Under the pieces are notes generated by a model. It did no database searches, had not been told where the DNA came from, and saw only the letters and a list, made by a program, of their open reading frames with translations. The position numbers and the translations under genes were made by a program. From Xenorhabdus griffiniae (GTDB lineage: Bacteria; Pseudomonadota; Gammaproteobacteria; Enterobacterales; Enterobacteriaceae): a stretch of DNA of 64,000 nucleotides. Below, piece by piece: positions 45,457 through 53,851 of the stretch (within the stretch, counting starts at the first letter, position 1; the number at the start of each line of letters is the position of its first letter). The stretch is taken from positions 21,263-85,262 of the forward strand of contig NZ_LDNM01000007.1 of assembly GCF_001028135.1 (NCBI RefSeq), given 5' to 3'.

Positions 45457-45481
45457 CCACTCAAACACGAGTGGTTTTTTT
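45457..45481 (+). terminator. Intrinsic terminator after the tRNA
   Basis: Stem CCACTC/GAGTGG (45457-45462 and 45469-45474) is followed by seven T. Confidence 0.85.
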
Positions 45482-45900
45482 ATGTCTTTTGGTCAATGTC
45501 CCCTTTTTGTCCCCTGAGAAAAATTTAGTGTCCCGCATCATATCCACTGATACATAAAAAAGATTATTTTTTAATCAAACAAGCCAAACCGAAAAAAATC
45601 TTCGGCCACTGAAAATATCTTTACTGATTCAATTGATTTCAGCCTCCTTATCAACGTAAAACCACACCGTTACTATATTCTGAATTTTTCTTTAACCCCT
45701 CTCCGTGATCTAACCCCTCACGTAAAATAGAATTTTCCTTTTAATATCATTAAGTTGATTTTTCCTTGCGATCCATTCCGTGACCCAAATTAACTGTACG
45801 TATGTCAATTTGATTGTGCATGTCTCTGTGTGCGTTTGATTGCACCCTATGGGCGGGTAATAAATGACCGGGTAAAGAGAGGGAGCACTGTCTATTAATA
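45482..45900. other. Gene-free stretch after the tRNA
   Basis: No supported gene. It contains two GTCCCC-type blocks (around 45496-45515), resembling the sequence often found beside tRNA-integrated elements, but no integrase could be read. The rest is AT-rich. Confidence 0.4.
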
Positions 45901-45923
45901 TTTATAGGTATAATGCCTATAAA
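45901..45923 (+). promoter_or_regulatory. Palindromic operator/promoter of the hic locus
   Basis: Perfect 8-bp arms TTTATAGG/CCTATAAA flank TATAATG, so a consensus -10 lies inside the palindrome. It is placed 61 bases before the hicA remnant. HicB proteins with a ribbon-helix-helix domain usually bind such palindromes and repress their own operon; this is inferred here. Confidence 0.6.
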
Positions 45924-45984
45924 ATCATTGGCTGCATGTGATTTTATGGGATTTATACCCACAAATCAACACAATGGAGGATTG

Positions 45985-46086
45985 ATGAGTAGTGCAGAGA
46001 TAATCACCGTACCGCATCCAAGAAAAGATTCGTCAAAGGGGATTCTTCGGCAGGCACAGAAAAATTCAGGATTGAAGTTGTTGTAA
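45985..46086 (+). pseudogene. hicA: hicA mRNA interferase remnant with internal deletion
   Basis: The 33-residue frame starts MSSAEI, like the first residues of HicA toxins, and then jumps to ITVPHPRKD and the rest of the HicA C-terminus (KGILRQAQKNSGL). Normal HicA has about 60 residues; the missing middle contains the GSHH block with the catalytic His. A good AGG ribosome site precedes the ATG. It is in frame and could still be translated, but should not be toxic. It is followed after 68 bases by an intact hicB. Confidence 0.7.
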
Positions 46087-46154
46087 TCATCAAGGAGCGG
46101 TCTGACCGCTCCTTCTCTGCGCTACTTATCATCATAAACTATCGAGGTAATATT

Positions 46155-46562
46155 ATGATTTATCCGCTCTTTATCTTTAAAACAGAAGAGGGTTTTGACG
46201 GTTACTTTCCTGATGCTGACGGCTGTTTTTTCGCTGGCAACACCTTAGAAGAAGCTATTCGTGATGCTGAAAGTGCTTTTGGTCAGCATATGGAAGTGTT
46301 GACTGAGCAAGGTGGGTATGTCCCAGCCCCCAAAGATCCATCAGATTATATCAATGACCCCCGCTTGGCGGAAGATGGCGGGATGATTGCGCTGATTGAA
46401 TTAGACCCCGCGAAATACGAATCAAAGGCCATCAAGTTCAACTTGACTATGCCCGGCAATTTGTTAACTGCGATAGACCGCTATATTGAGCGAAACGGTC
46501 ACTATAAAAACCGTTCTGCTTTTCTGGCTGAATTGGCACGAAAAGAAATTGCTCATCCCTAA
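46155..46562 (+). CDS. hicB: HicB family antitoxin
   Basis: Antitoxin of the HicAB type II toxin-antitoxin system. The 135-residue protein has the N-terminal degraded-RNase-H fold (YPLFIFKTEEGFDGYFPD, LEEAIRDAESAF) and a C-terminal ribbon-helix-helix DNA-binding domain (KFNLTMPGNLLTAIDRYI, then RSAFLAELARKE). It is complete, but the partner toxin upstream has lost its catalytic segment, so this is an orphan antitoxin that may still bind the operator at 45901-45923. A strong terminator follows. Confidence 0.88.
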   Translation: MIYPLFIFKTEEGFDGYFPDADGCFFAGNTLEEAIRDAESAFGQHMEVLTEQGGYVPAPKDPSDYINDPRLAEDGGMIALIELDPAKYESKAIKFNLTMPGNLLTAIDRYIERNGHYKNRSAFLAELARKEIAHP

Positions 46563-46570
46563 ATGTTAAA

Positions 46571-46597
46571 GGCCACCGGGCAGTTAACCCGGTGGCC
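46571..46597 (+). terminator. Terminator hairpin after hicB
   Basis: A perfect 10-bp GC-rich stem GGCCACCGGG/CCCGGTGGCC (46571-46580 and 46588-46597) with a 7-base loop; only a TT follows. Confidence 0.65.
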
Positions 46598-46599
46598 TT

Positions 46600-46949
46600 A
46601 ATGCTATGACTGAGATTGGTCGCCTCAGCCTTAGCGCATTACTCTCCAACTAACATCACCAGTTTAATGCCTCTGAATAAAATATCAATCTACGGTATGG
46701 CGTAAAAACCTTACCCAATCACCGGCGAATACTTCTGTTTCAGCCCGTCCGATTTATAGGCCGTGTTCCTGATGGCGCTGGCGTTCTCCGGTGTGCCTGT
46801 GTTGTGATGACCCTGACGTTCTCGCACACCATCAGCCTCAGTGCGAAAACGGGCGATATTCTGTTGCAGACTGTGATTAATAACCTCAGTCTGCAACAGC
46901 GCCAGATGGCGTTAGACTTGCTGCAAGCCAATGCAGCATGATTTAAGTT
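46600..46949. other. Decayed phage-like sequence
   Basis: Roughly 46740-46942 has higher GC than its surroundings and reads as fragments in several frames (for example a plus-strand tail QRQMALDLLQANAA ending at 46942). Frames are broken and no protein could be named. It looks like debris of a mobile element. Confidence 0.4.
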
Positions 46950-47135
46950 TTAAGAAGCCACTATCAGTGGCTTTTCTATCTGGGTTTCCAGCTCACTTTT
47001 AACTTGCTTAATCAACTCGCCAAGCCAAAACAGGGTAATCTGCCGGTCATTATCATTTAAATATTCCGAACCTCCCATTTTGCAAATTAATTCAATACGT
47101 TCTAACAGAATGGAGGTGTTTAAAGAATCTAACAT
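46950..47135 (-). CDS. Small 61-residue protein behind a LexA box
   Basis: I do not recognise this protein. It is 61 residues, begins MLDSLNTSILLERIELICK, is mostly helical by composition and has no signal peptide or membrane segment. An AGGG ribosome site precedes the ATG by about ten bases. A near-consensus LexA box (47170-47189) lies 35 bases upstream of the start, so SOS induction is likely. Its last codons form a hairpin (46955-46962 with 46966-46973) that may also terminate transcription in either direction. The neighbourhood of phage debris suggests a phage origin. Confidence 0.55.
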   Translation of the reverse strand: MLDSLNTSILLERIELICKMGGSEYLNDNDRQITLFWLGELIKQVKSELETQIEKPLIVAS

Positions 47136-47169
47136 TTTAGCCCTACTATTTGAAATACGACACTCAAAA

Positions 47170-47189
47170 TACTGTATATATAAACAGAC
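47170..47189 (-). promoter_or_regulatory. LexA (SOS) box
   Basis: The site has both perfect half-sites, CTGT (47172-47175) and ACAG (47184-47187), with an 8-base AT spacer ATATATAA, so it satisfies the CTGT-N8-ACAG rule. The left flank is also consensus (TA). It faces the 61-residue minus-strand gene 35 bases away; on the plus strand no intact gene begins nearby. Confidence 0.75.
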
Positions 47190-47360
47190 TAAATTAATAT
47201 AATCGCTCTCCGAATTAATTGCACTGGGTAATATTTAATTGTGTGATTTATCCGATATTTCTAGAATTTTTCACTAAAAACCCCTCAAAAATAGCTTTTG
47301 AATTGGAGAAAATAACTTTTAAATCAATAAGTAATATCAGATGACAGATCAACCTGTTTA

Positions 47361-47702
47361 GTGCGTTTTTTACTCTTTGTTAACGTACTCAGATTGCTAA
47401 TCCGCTGCCGTAACTTGTCGCGGCGTACTTACCGTTTTGGCTCCGATGAGTTTTCGATCGGGAAGGGTGATGTTGTAAGTGCTCCGGCGGGAGGGCAAGA
47501 GACCGCCCATCAAATAATCAACACCGGTTCAGTTCCATTGCGCTATCTTGCTATTTCAACAAATGTTTCAGCAGATGTGATTGGATATCCGGACTCGGGC
47601 AAGTTTCAGTCTGTGTTAAAGCAGCAAGACGGAAAGTTGCTTCATTTTGTTGGGCGGGTCAGCGACGAAGTTGATTATTGGGACGGAGAACCTGGAGCGT
47701 AA
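47361..47702 (+). pseudogene. Cupin-domain protein fragment
   Basis: From about 47424 the frame reads as the second half of a cupin: TYRFGSDEFSIGKGDVVSAP, then HQIINTGSVPLRYLAIST and a C-terminal VGRVSDEVDYWDGE. The first half of the barrel, with the metal-binding histidines, is missing, and the 5' 60 bases are unrelated. It is best read as a truncated remnant. The substrate family is unknown. Confidence 0.65.
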
Positions 47703-48227
47703 CAACCTGGAGTGGTCTGGAAGACACGCTAAAGTATTAGGTAAATGCATCCTTGCCGATAATTCGGGGTGAACGGCATTAATCTGGTGCTGCCACTTGA
47801 AATTTATTGAGTACATATTTTCTTTCATGATATCAATAAATTTGTTTCATTGATTATTTATGGAAAAAATAGCAGTACTCATATTTAAATATTAACCCAA
47901 CAAATAACAACAGTGATTATTATCAACCTTTTTATCACTTACATTACTAAAAAATGCATTCACAAAATCCATTGTCATTGATATAAGCATCCGCAAAATC
48001 AATATAAAATCCGATTCGATATTCAACCAACTAATTTTAAATTAACAGGACAAATAAATACACATATACACAATCACAGTTAATAAATTCTAAAAATAAA
48101 TAAAAAGTAGAGATAAAATCTATAATAAAGTGATAGATGTAGCAGTATTGTTGGAATTTATTTAAACTATTCTGCGCAACGTAACTATTTCACCATCTAT
48201 ATGGTCTTATTTACCATGAGAAAAATA
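47703..48227. other. AT-rich gene-free stretch upstream of the pigment region
   Basis: About 525 bases with very low GC, especially 47820-48200. No gene was seen. It must contain the promoter of the lipoprotein gene at 48228, but no convincing pair of -35 and -10 elements was found. Confidence 0.5.
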
Positions 48228-48617
48228 ATGAAAATTTCATATAAGCTATTAATCAGTCTGGCTTGCATTGTCTCTCTTGCAGGCTGCGCTCGTAACGTAC
48301 CGATATTAACTCCCCAAACCACCATCGTGACAAAAAATTCCCTATCTTCCGTAAAAAAAGCAATATTGGAAGCAGGTAAGAACCGCAAGTGGGTAATGAC
48401 TGAAGTCTCTCCTGGGGTTATTAATGGCTCACTGAAAAATCGTAAGCATGACGTGCAAATACGCATCAACTATACCGCCAAAAACTACTCTATCAATTAT
48501 GTCAAGAGCCATGAATTAAGAGAGGGTGACGGAAAAATTCACCGCAACTATAACCGTTGGGTCAATAACCTAGATAGAGACATTCAGTTAAATTTATCCC
48601 TGCTAGCTAATAAATAA
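48228..48617 (+). CDS. Small lipoprotein, first gene beside the aryl polyene operon
   Basis: A 129-residue lipoprotein: signal peptide KISYKLLISLACIVSL and lipobox LAGC (Cys20). The mature part has no domain I can name; the block KKAILEAGKNRKWVMTEVS resembles small enterobacterial lipoproteins of unknown role. The ATG at 48228 is preceded by GAGA; in-frame ATGs at 48201 and 48216 are possible. Aryl polyene clusters are often described with 18 genes, A to R, and this lies where apeA would be, but I cannot confirm it. A terminator separates it from apeB. Confidence 0.75.
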   Translation: MKISYKLLISLACIVSLAGCARNVPILTPQTTIVTKNSLSSVKKAILEAGKNRKWVMTEVSPGVINGSLKNRKHDVQIRINYTAKNYSINYVKSHELREGDGKIHRNYNRWVNNLDRDIQLNLSLLANK

Positions 48618-48630
48618 ACACTTACTTTAG

Positions 48631-48675
48631 AGCCTATCCCAATCAATGAAAACATCCTGATGAGATAGGCTTTTT
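48631..48675 (+). terminator. Terminator 31 bases before apeB
   Basis: Stem AGCCTATC (48631-48638) pairs with GATAGGCT (48664-48671) around a 25-base loop, followed by a T run to 48675. It may end the lipoprotein transcript, or act as an attenuator for the pigment operon, because very little room is left for a promoter after it. Confidence 0.75.
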
Positions 48676-48706
48676 CTGGCTATAGACCTATTGGATATCT
48701 GGATAT

Positions 48707-49780
48707 ATGACCACACCCTATAATTATGAAAAAGATGAATTCAGTGCACTTGAAGCGATTACAGAAGCTCAACGCATTGCTTTCGCTCCTATGCTATTTC
48801 AAACAGCAATCGGACTGCGTGATTGCGGGATTTTATCTTTCCTGGATAAAAACCATAAAAATGGTGTAACTAAAGATGAAATTTGCAGCAATTCCGAATT
48901 AGACAGCTACGGTGTGGGTATTTTGTTAGATATGGGGTTGAGTGGAAGAATTATTCTCAAACACGATGATCGTTATTTCCTCAGTAAGATTGGACATTAT
49001 TTGCTGAATGACAAGATGACTCGCGTCAATATGGATTTTACGCAAGACGTTTGCTATCAAGGGCTATTTCACCTGAAAGAATCTCTTCTGAAAAATAAGC
49101 CGGCTGGATTAAAAGTGTTCGGTGAATGGTCAACTATTTACCCTGCCCTAAGCCAACTACCCGAACCTGCGAAAACAAGTTGGTTTTCATTTGACCATTT
49201 TTATTCTGATTCCGCCTTTAATGCAGCATTGAAAACGGTTTTCTCCATGGATCCTAAAGTGATTTATGATGTTGGTGGCAATACAGGAAAATGGGCATTG
49301 CGCTGTTGCCAATATGACAGTAAAGTCAGTGTCACTATTCTGGATTTACCCCAGCAAATAAAATTGGCTGAAGAAAATATACGCAGCCAGGGAATGACTG
49401 ATCGTATTTTCGGCCATCCTGTTGACATGTTATCGGATAACAATTTACCCACAGGCGCAGATATTTGGTGGATGAGCCAATTTCTTGATTGTTTTTCCGA
49501 AACACAGATTACAGGCATTTTACGCAAGATCGCCGCAGCGATGAAACCTGATGCTCGAATTTGTATCATGGAGCTGTTTTGGGACTGCCAGCCTTTTGAA
49601 GCAGCAGCTTATAGCCTTAATGCTACCTCGCTCTATTTTACTTGTATGGCAAATGGTAATAGTCGTTTTTACAGCATTAATGATTTTACCCAATTCCTCA
49701 ATAAAGCTGGATTGGTTATAGAAAACCAAATAGATCAGTTAGGTTTGGGCCACACATTACTGATCTGCAAAAAACAGTAA
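48707..49780 (+). CDS. apeB: Aryl polyene cluster SAM-dependent methyltransferase ApeB
   Basis: Class I O-methyltransferase of the plant/actinobacterial type, presumed to methylate the aryl head group of the polyene. A winged-helix-like dimerisation region occupies the N-terminal 110 residues; the SAM motif YDVGGNTG is at 187-194, followed by ILDLPQ at 211-216. It is 357 residues. It is the first gene of the operon by position; apeC follows 13 bases after its stop. Confidence 0.85.
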   Translation: MTTPYNYEKDEFSALEAITEAQRIAFAPMLFQTAIGLRDCGILSFLDKNHKNGVTKDEICSNSELDSYGVGILLDMGLSGRIILKHDDRYFLSKIGHYLLNDKMTRVNMDFTQDVCYQGLFHLKESLLKNKPAGLKVFGEWSTIYPALSQLPEPAKTSWFSFDHFYSDSAFNAALKTVFSMDPKVIYDVGGNTGKWALRCCQYDSKVSVTILDLPQQIKLAEENIRSQGMTDRIFGHPVDMLSDNNLPTGADIWWMSQFLDCFSETQITGILRKIAAAMKPDARICIMELFWDCQPFEAAAYSLNATSLYFTCMANGNSRFYSINDFTQFLNKAGLVIENQIDQLGLGHTLLICKKQ

Positions 49781-49793
49781 CAGACGGTATTTC

Positions 49794-50513
49794 ATGAAAT
49801 TGACATTGGATATTACAGACTGGCAAGCCATCGCTCCTGGGCTTTCTCATATTGATGAGTGGAAGAAATGGTCTGCAACATTACCCGTCACTATTGATCA
49901 ATCACGGCCATTAGAGAAATGCACCCAATTACCGATGATGACAGCCCGCCGCTTAAGCTCCGGCAGTCGCCTTGCTGTGGATTGTGGCTTGAGCATCCTA
50001 CGTCGCAATCAGGTCGATGCCATTGTCTATACCAGCCGTCATGGTGAGTTAGAACGTAATTACCAGATATTGCAGAATCTGGCGCAAAAAGAGAATGTTT
50101 CGCCCACCAATTTTACCATGTCAGTTCATAACTCCTCTGTCGGTAATTTAACCATTGTCGCTAAGGCGCCTCTGGTTTCCTCTTCCGTTTCGGCAGGTAT
50201 TGACAGTTTCCAGCAAGGACTATTTGAAGCGTTAACACTGCTTCATACGGGTCATCGTAAAGTTCTGCTTGTCGATTTTGAGGGCGAGATCCCCCGCTTT
50301 TATCACAATGTCATCAATGCCAAGGCCCCAACCTATCCCTTTGCGGTAGCTCTGCTCCTGGAGCAAGGTACTGGCCTGCATTGTACAAAGCAATTTTCAG
50401 TGGAAACAGAACCAAGTCTTCCTCAAAGCCTCCAGTTTCTTCGTCACTGGTTGCAGGGTGAACAGAATTTCATTGTTTCAGGGGATCATTGCCAGTGGAA
50501 TTGGAGCCGATAG
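49794..50513 (+). CDS. apeC: Ketosynthase-like chain length factor ApeC
   Basis: Beta-ketoacyl synthase N-terminal-like protein (239 residues). The position of the usual active-site Cys reads SVHNSSVGN (110-118), so it cannot be an active condensing enzyme. In a characterised Xenorhabdus cluster the equivalent protein pairs with the ketosynthase ApeO, in the manner of a chain length factor. Its stop is followed one base later by the apeD start region, so the genes are coupled. Confidence 0.82.
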   Translation: MKLTLDITDWQAIAPGLSHIDEWKKWSATLPVTIDQSRPLEKCTQLPMMTARRLSSGSRLAVDCGLSILRRNQVDAIVYTSRHGELERNYQILQNLAQKENVSPTNFTMSVHNSSVGNLTIVAKAPLVSSSVSAGIDSFQQGLFEALTLLHTGHRKVLLVDFEGEIPRFYHNVINAKAPTYPFAVALLLEQGTGLHCTKQFSVETEPSLPQSLQFLRHWLQGEQNFIVSGDHCQWNWSR

Positions 50514-50514
50514 G

Positions 50515-51306
50515 ATGATGAAAAGGATTTCAATCAATATCATTGAACGCACTAACTGGTTCTGGCGTTTGCTCATGACCGGGTTGTGTTTTACCCTTTT
50601 TGGCCTGGGTGGGTTATTACTCTCTCTTATTTGGTTTAATTTATTGTTAGTTTTCCAACGCAATGAAGATAAACGCTGCCACCTTGCCCGCCACAGCATT
50701 TCATTGAGTTTTCGCCTGTTCCTTTTTTTGACCAAAAAATTAGGGGTACTGGATTACCATTTCAATGGGTTGGATAAAGTCCGTGCGGATAAAGGCTGTT
50801 TGATTGTTGCTAATCACCCGACTTTGCTGGATTACGTTATTTTGGCATCGGCACTACCAGATATAGATTGCATCGTAAAATCTGCATTACTGCGCAATCC
50901 TTTTATCAGTGGCGTCATTCGTTCTGCACGTTACCCGGTAAACAGTGATGCAGAAACTTTGCTTCCTGTCTGTCGCGGGCGACTAGCTTCTGGTCACAAT
51001 ATCTTGATCTTCCCAGAAGGAACCCGCACGACACCGGGTCAGTCAATGACACTGCAACGTGGGGCTGCAAATATCGCGGTGCGATGTGAATGTGATTTAC
51101 GGATCATACATATCACTTGCAGCCAAAGAATGCTGGATAAAAAAAGCCAGTGGTATCAAATCCCACCGAAAAAACCCATTTATACGATCACGATTGGTGA
51201 ACAACTCACCAATGAAAATTTCGCGGTTGATACAGAAAACGGGCATGCCATCGCTGCCCGCCAACTTAATCGTCAACTTACTCAATTACTAACACCATCA
51301 AATTAA
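50515..51306 (+). CDS. apeD: Lysophospholipid acyltransferase-family protein ApeD
   Basis: PlsC-like acyltransferase of 263 residues. The ATG at 50515 follows a GGAG ribosome site at 50503; a longer in-frame reading from 50458 is inside apeC. There are two hydrophobic segments near the N-terminus (about residues 18-50), the catalytic NHPTLLD (His101 to Asp106) and a FPEGTRT motif. It is likely to acylate a lipid anchor in the final pigment, an inference from family and cluster. Confidence 0.83.
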   Translation: MMKRISINIIERTNWFWRLLMTGLCFTLFGLGGLLLSLIWFNLLLVFQRNEDKRCHLARHSISLSFRLFLFLTKKLGVLDYHFNGLDKVRADKGCLIVANHPTLLDYVILASALPDIDCIVKSALLRNPFISGVIRSARYPVNSDAETLLPVCRGRLASGHNILIFPEGTRTTPGQSMTLQRGAANIAVRCECDLRIIHITCSQRMLDKKSQWYQIPPKKPIYTITIGEQLTNENFAVDTENGHAIAARQLNRQLTQLLTPSN

Positions 51307-51309
51307 TAG

Positions 51310-51582
51310 ATGTCGGATACGATGATGCAAGAGTTACATATTGAAATAAAACAATTAATTATAGATGTCCTGAATCTGGAAGATATTACACCTGCGGATA
51401 TTGAAACCGATGCCGCCCTGTTTGGCGACGGTTTAGGTTTAGATTCTATCGATGCTCTGGAACTGGGACTGGCCGTCAAAAATCGTTATGGCATCGTATT
51501 ATCTTCTGAAAGTGAAGAGATGCGCCAACACTTCACTTCTGTCTCCTCGCTGGCGTCTTACATCCAGTCACAACAAGCATAA
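51310..51582 (+). CDS. apeE: Acyl carrier protein ApeE
   Basis: Acyl carrier protein of 90 residues. The phosphopantetheine attachment Ser46 is in GLDSIDALEL. An ATG at 51322 would give a shorter start. It carries the growing chain with ApeF. Close spacing (three bases after apeD) indicates one transcript. Confidence 0.9.
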   Translation: MSDTMMQELHIEIKQLIIDVLNLEDITPADIETDAALFGDGLGLDSIDALELGLAVKNRYGIVLSSESEEMRQHFTSVSSLASYIQSQQA

Positions 51583-51596
51583 GAACAGGTGCCATC

Positions 51597-51845
51597 ATGG
51601 AAAAACAAGCGATTCTTCAGGAAGTCTCCCAGCTACTGGTTCAATTGTTTGAGCTATCTCCCGAAGACATTACGCCTGAATCACGGCTCTATGAAGATTT
51701 GGAGTTAGATAGCATTGATGCCGTTGATATGGTTGTACATTTGCAAAAGAAAACGGGGCGAAAAATCAAGCCTGAAGCATTCAAGTCTGTTCGCACCGTG
51801 CAGGATGTCGTGGATGCCGTGGAACAATTGTTGCAAGAACAATAA
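51597..51845 (+). CDS. apeF: Acyl carrier protein ApeF
   Basis: Second acyl carrier protein, 82 residues, with phosphopantetheine Ser39 in ELDSIDAVDM. It is clearly a different subtype from ApeE, as expected for separate starter and extender carriers. It starts 14 bases after apeE. Confidence 0.9.
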   Translation: MEKQAILQEVSQLLVQLFELSPEDITPESRLYEDLELDSIDAVDMVVHLQKKTGRKIKPEAFKSVRTVQDVVDAVEQLLQEQ

Positions 51846-51887
51846 TCAGCAATAAACCATCAGAAAAGTAGAAAAAATGATAAACAT

Positions 51888-52454
51888 GTGGGTAGTTCAT
51901 TGATTTTATTGCTCCGTATTGCCAATGCCGTAATGTTAATCGCCTGGCCTTTTTTAGGCTGGGCGATGGTTCACTACGGACAATTTCATGCCATATTGAT
52001 TGTTATTATTCTATTTTTTATTTTGCGATTATTGTCGAACAAACATCAGGCCTACAGTCAGCAGAAAACCAGTTGGGTATTATCCATAGCAGGGCTGACC
52101 CTGGGTTTAGCCAGCCTGTTTCTGCGCAACCACCAACTTCTTATGTACTACCCCGTGGTTGTTAATGCTGTTCTACTGATTCTGTTTAGCAACTCATTAC
52201 GTTGCGGGCCTCCTATCATTGAAAGGATAGCCCGTATCAAAGAGCCTAATTTACCCCCAAAGGGTATTATCTATACACGTAAGGTCACTTACATCTGGTG
52301 CTTGTTCTTTATATTCAATGGCACAGTGTCACTTGGAACTTGCCTGTATAACAATATGACCCTGTGGACATTATGGAACGGCGTGGTGAGCTATCTATTA
52401 ATTGGATTACTCATTTCCATTGAATGGCTGGTACGCCAACGGGTAAAAAAATGA
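51888..52454 (+). CDS. apeG: Multi-spanning membrane protein ApeG (COG4648)
   Basis: Integral membrane protein of about 188 residues with four to five hydrophobic helices and no enzymatic motif I can read. The start is a GTG at 51888 because the nearby ATG codons are in other frames; the ribosome site is weak. Its stop overlaps the apeH start (ATGA). Role in the pathway unknown. Confidence 0.8.
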   Translation: MGSSLILLLRIANAVMLIAWPFLGWAMVHYGQFHAILIVIILFFILRLLSNKHQAYSQQKTSWVLSIAGLTLGLASLFLRNHQLLMYYPVVVNAVLLILFSNSLRCGPPIIERIARIKEPNLPPKGIIYTRKVTYIWCLFFIFNGTVSLGTCLYNNMTLWTLWNGVVSYLLIGLLISIEWLVRQRVKK

Positions 52455-53851
52455 TGAAAGCACAACCTCTATCCCAATGGCTATCAGAGGATAATGGTCC
52501 CCAACGGCTGGTCAGTTGGGGCAATCGGGGCAATCATCCTATCAGCCTGAATAAACTTCGGCAGGATGTCACCGTATTATATTTACGCCTGAAAAACCTA
52601 CACATAACAGAGCCAAAACGCGCAGCTTCCCGCTGGGCTTTGTGTTTTGAAGATAGTTATGACTTCTGTGTCGCCTTGCTGGCAACACTTCATGCCGGCA
52701 AAATCCCTGTTATTCCGGGTCATTGTCGCGAAGCCCAATTACAGGAGCAGCAATCTCTTTTTGATGGTGTATTGACGGATTTACCTCTGAGCTTATCTTG
52801 TCCTTGCTGGCAGATTACATCGTCTAATCCAGAAATTGATACGACAGAAAAAACTTCACCTAACATTACATTACCAGCCATCTCACCAGATGCCACTTTG
52901 GTGATGTTCACTTCTGGTTCGACAGGCATTCCTCAAGCAGTGATCAAGCCCATTGCCGTCATGGATCTTGAATCCCAATGGCTGGCTTCTCTGTGGGGAG
53001 ACAAGCTACAATCCTGCATTGTCAGAGCTTCGGTCAGCCACCAGCATTTATATGGTTTAACATTCCGCATCTGGCTACCCATGTCACTGGGCTTAACATT
53101 TGATCGCAAGATAGTAGAATTTCCTGAGCAGCTTACCAATAGCCCACGCTGTGCACTGATCAGTAGTCCCGCCTTCCTACAACGGCTTGATGACAAACTC
53201 CCCGGCCCTGATTGCACGTTTGTCGTTTCTGCGGGTGGGCTTTTGCATTTCACCGATGCGGAAAAAGCAATGCAGTGGTTCAACACGCCGCCTAATGAAA
53301 TTTATGGCTGTACCGAAACCGGCATAATGGCCTGGCGAAGCCGTAAAACGGACAATGCAGTCTGGACCACATTTAAAGAAGTGTCATTCCAGGAAGATGA
53401 AGAAAAGAATGTGCGTGTCTATTCTCCTCTTCTTCCTGAGCCTTTTGGTCTGATTCTGGATGATCAGTTTGCCTTCGATAGCCAGGGTAATTTTGCTCTA
53501 TTAGGGCGCCGAGATCGTCTGGTGAAAATTGAAGAAAAACGCATTTCCCTGTCAGAAATCGAACGCCGTCTGTGTGACATTTCAGGGATCGCTGACGCAG
53601 CGGTATTGCCGATTAATCGAGGTAAACGCAATAGCATTGGTGCGGTAGTCGTTTTAGATCACGAAACCGGCAAACGTTATCAACAGCAAGGAATTCATGA
53701 ACTGTCACAAGATTGGCGTCATCAGTTAAAACCTTGGCTGGAATCTGTCGCATTGCCACGTTATTGGCGAGTCGTTGAAGCCATTCCCTTAAATGCCCAA
53801 AGCAAACGCTCATGGCCTGCATTACAGGAACTATTTAATGAAACCCATTGA
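52451..53851 (+). CDS. apeH: Aryl acid AMP-ligase ApeH
   Basis: Adenylate-forming ligase that activates the aryl starter (4-hydroxybenzoate-like) for transfer to a carrier protein. The AMP-binding motif MFTSGSTGIPQAV (about 155-167), YGCTETG (about 288-294) and GRRDRLVKIEEKRISL (about 356-371) are all present. The 466-residue product starts at an ATG overlapping the apeG stop. It overlaps apeI by 14 bases. Confidence 0.87.
   Translation: MMKAQPLSQWLSEDNGPQRLVSWGNRGNHPISLNKLRQDVTVLYLRLKNLHITEPKRAASRWALCFEDSYDFCVALLATLHAGKIPVIPGHCREAQLQEQQSLFDGVLTDLPLSLSCPCWQITSSNPEIDTTEKTSPNITLPAISPDATLVMFTSGSTGIPQAVIKPIAVMDLESQWLASLWGDKLQSCIVRASVSHQHLYGLTFRIWLPMSLGLTFDRKIVEFPEQLTNSPRCALISSPAFLQRLDDKLPGPDCTFVVSAGGLLHFTDAEKAMQWFNTPPNEIYGCTETGIMAWRSRKTDNAVWTTFKEVSFQEDEEKNVRVYSPLLPEPFGLILDDQFAFDSQGNFALLGRRDRLVKIEEKRISLSEIERRLCDISGIADAAVLPINRGKRNSIGAVVVLDHETGKRYQQQGIHELSQDWRHQLKPWLESVALPRYWRVVEAIPLNAQSKRSWPALQELFNETH

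Noticed and set aside
45490..45520. tRNA-adjacent attachment site of an integrated element
   Set aside because: GTCCCC blocks look suggestive, but no integrase and no duplicated tRNA 3' end were found in the window.
45750..45962. Minus-strand open frame of 70 codons over the hic promoter
   Set aside because: Covers the palindromic operator and AT-rich DNA; no similarity to a known protein and no good ribosome site.
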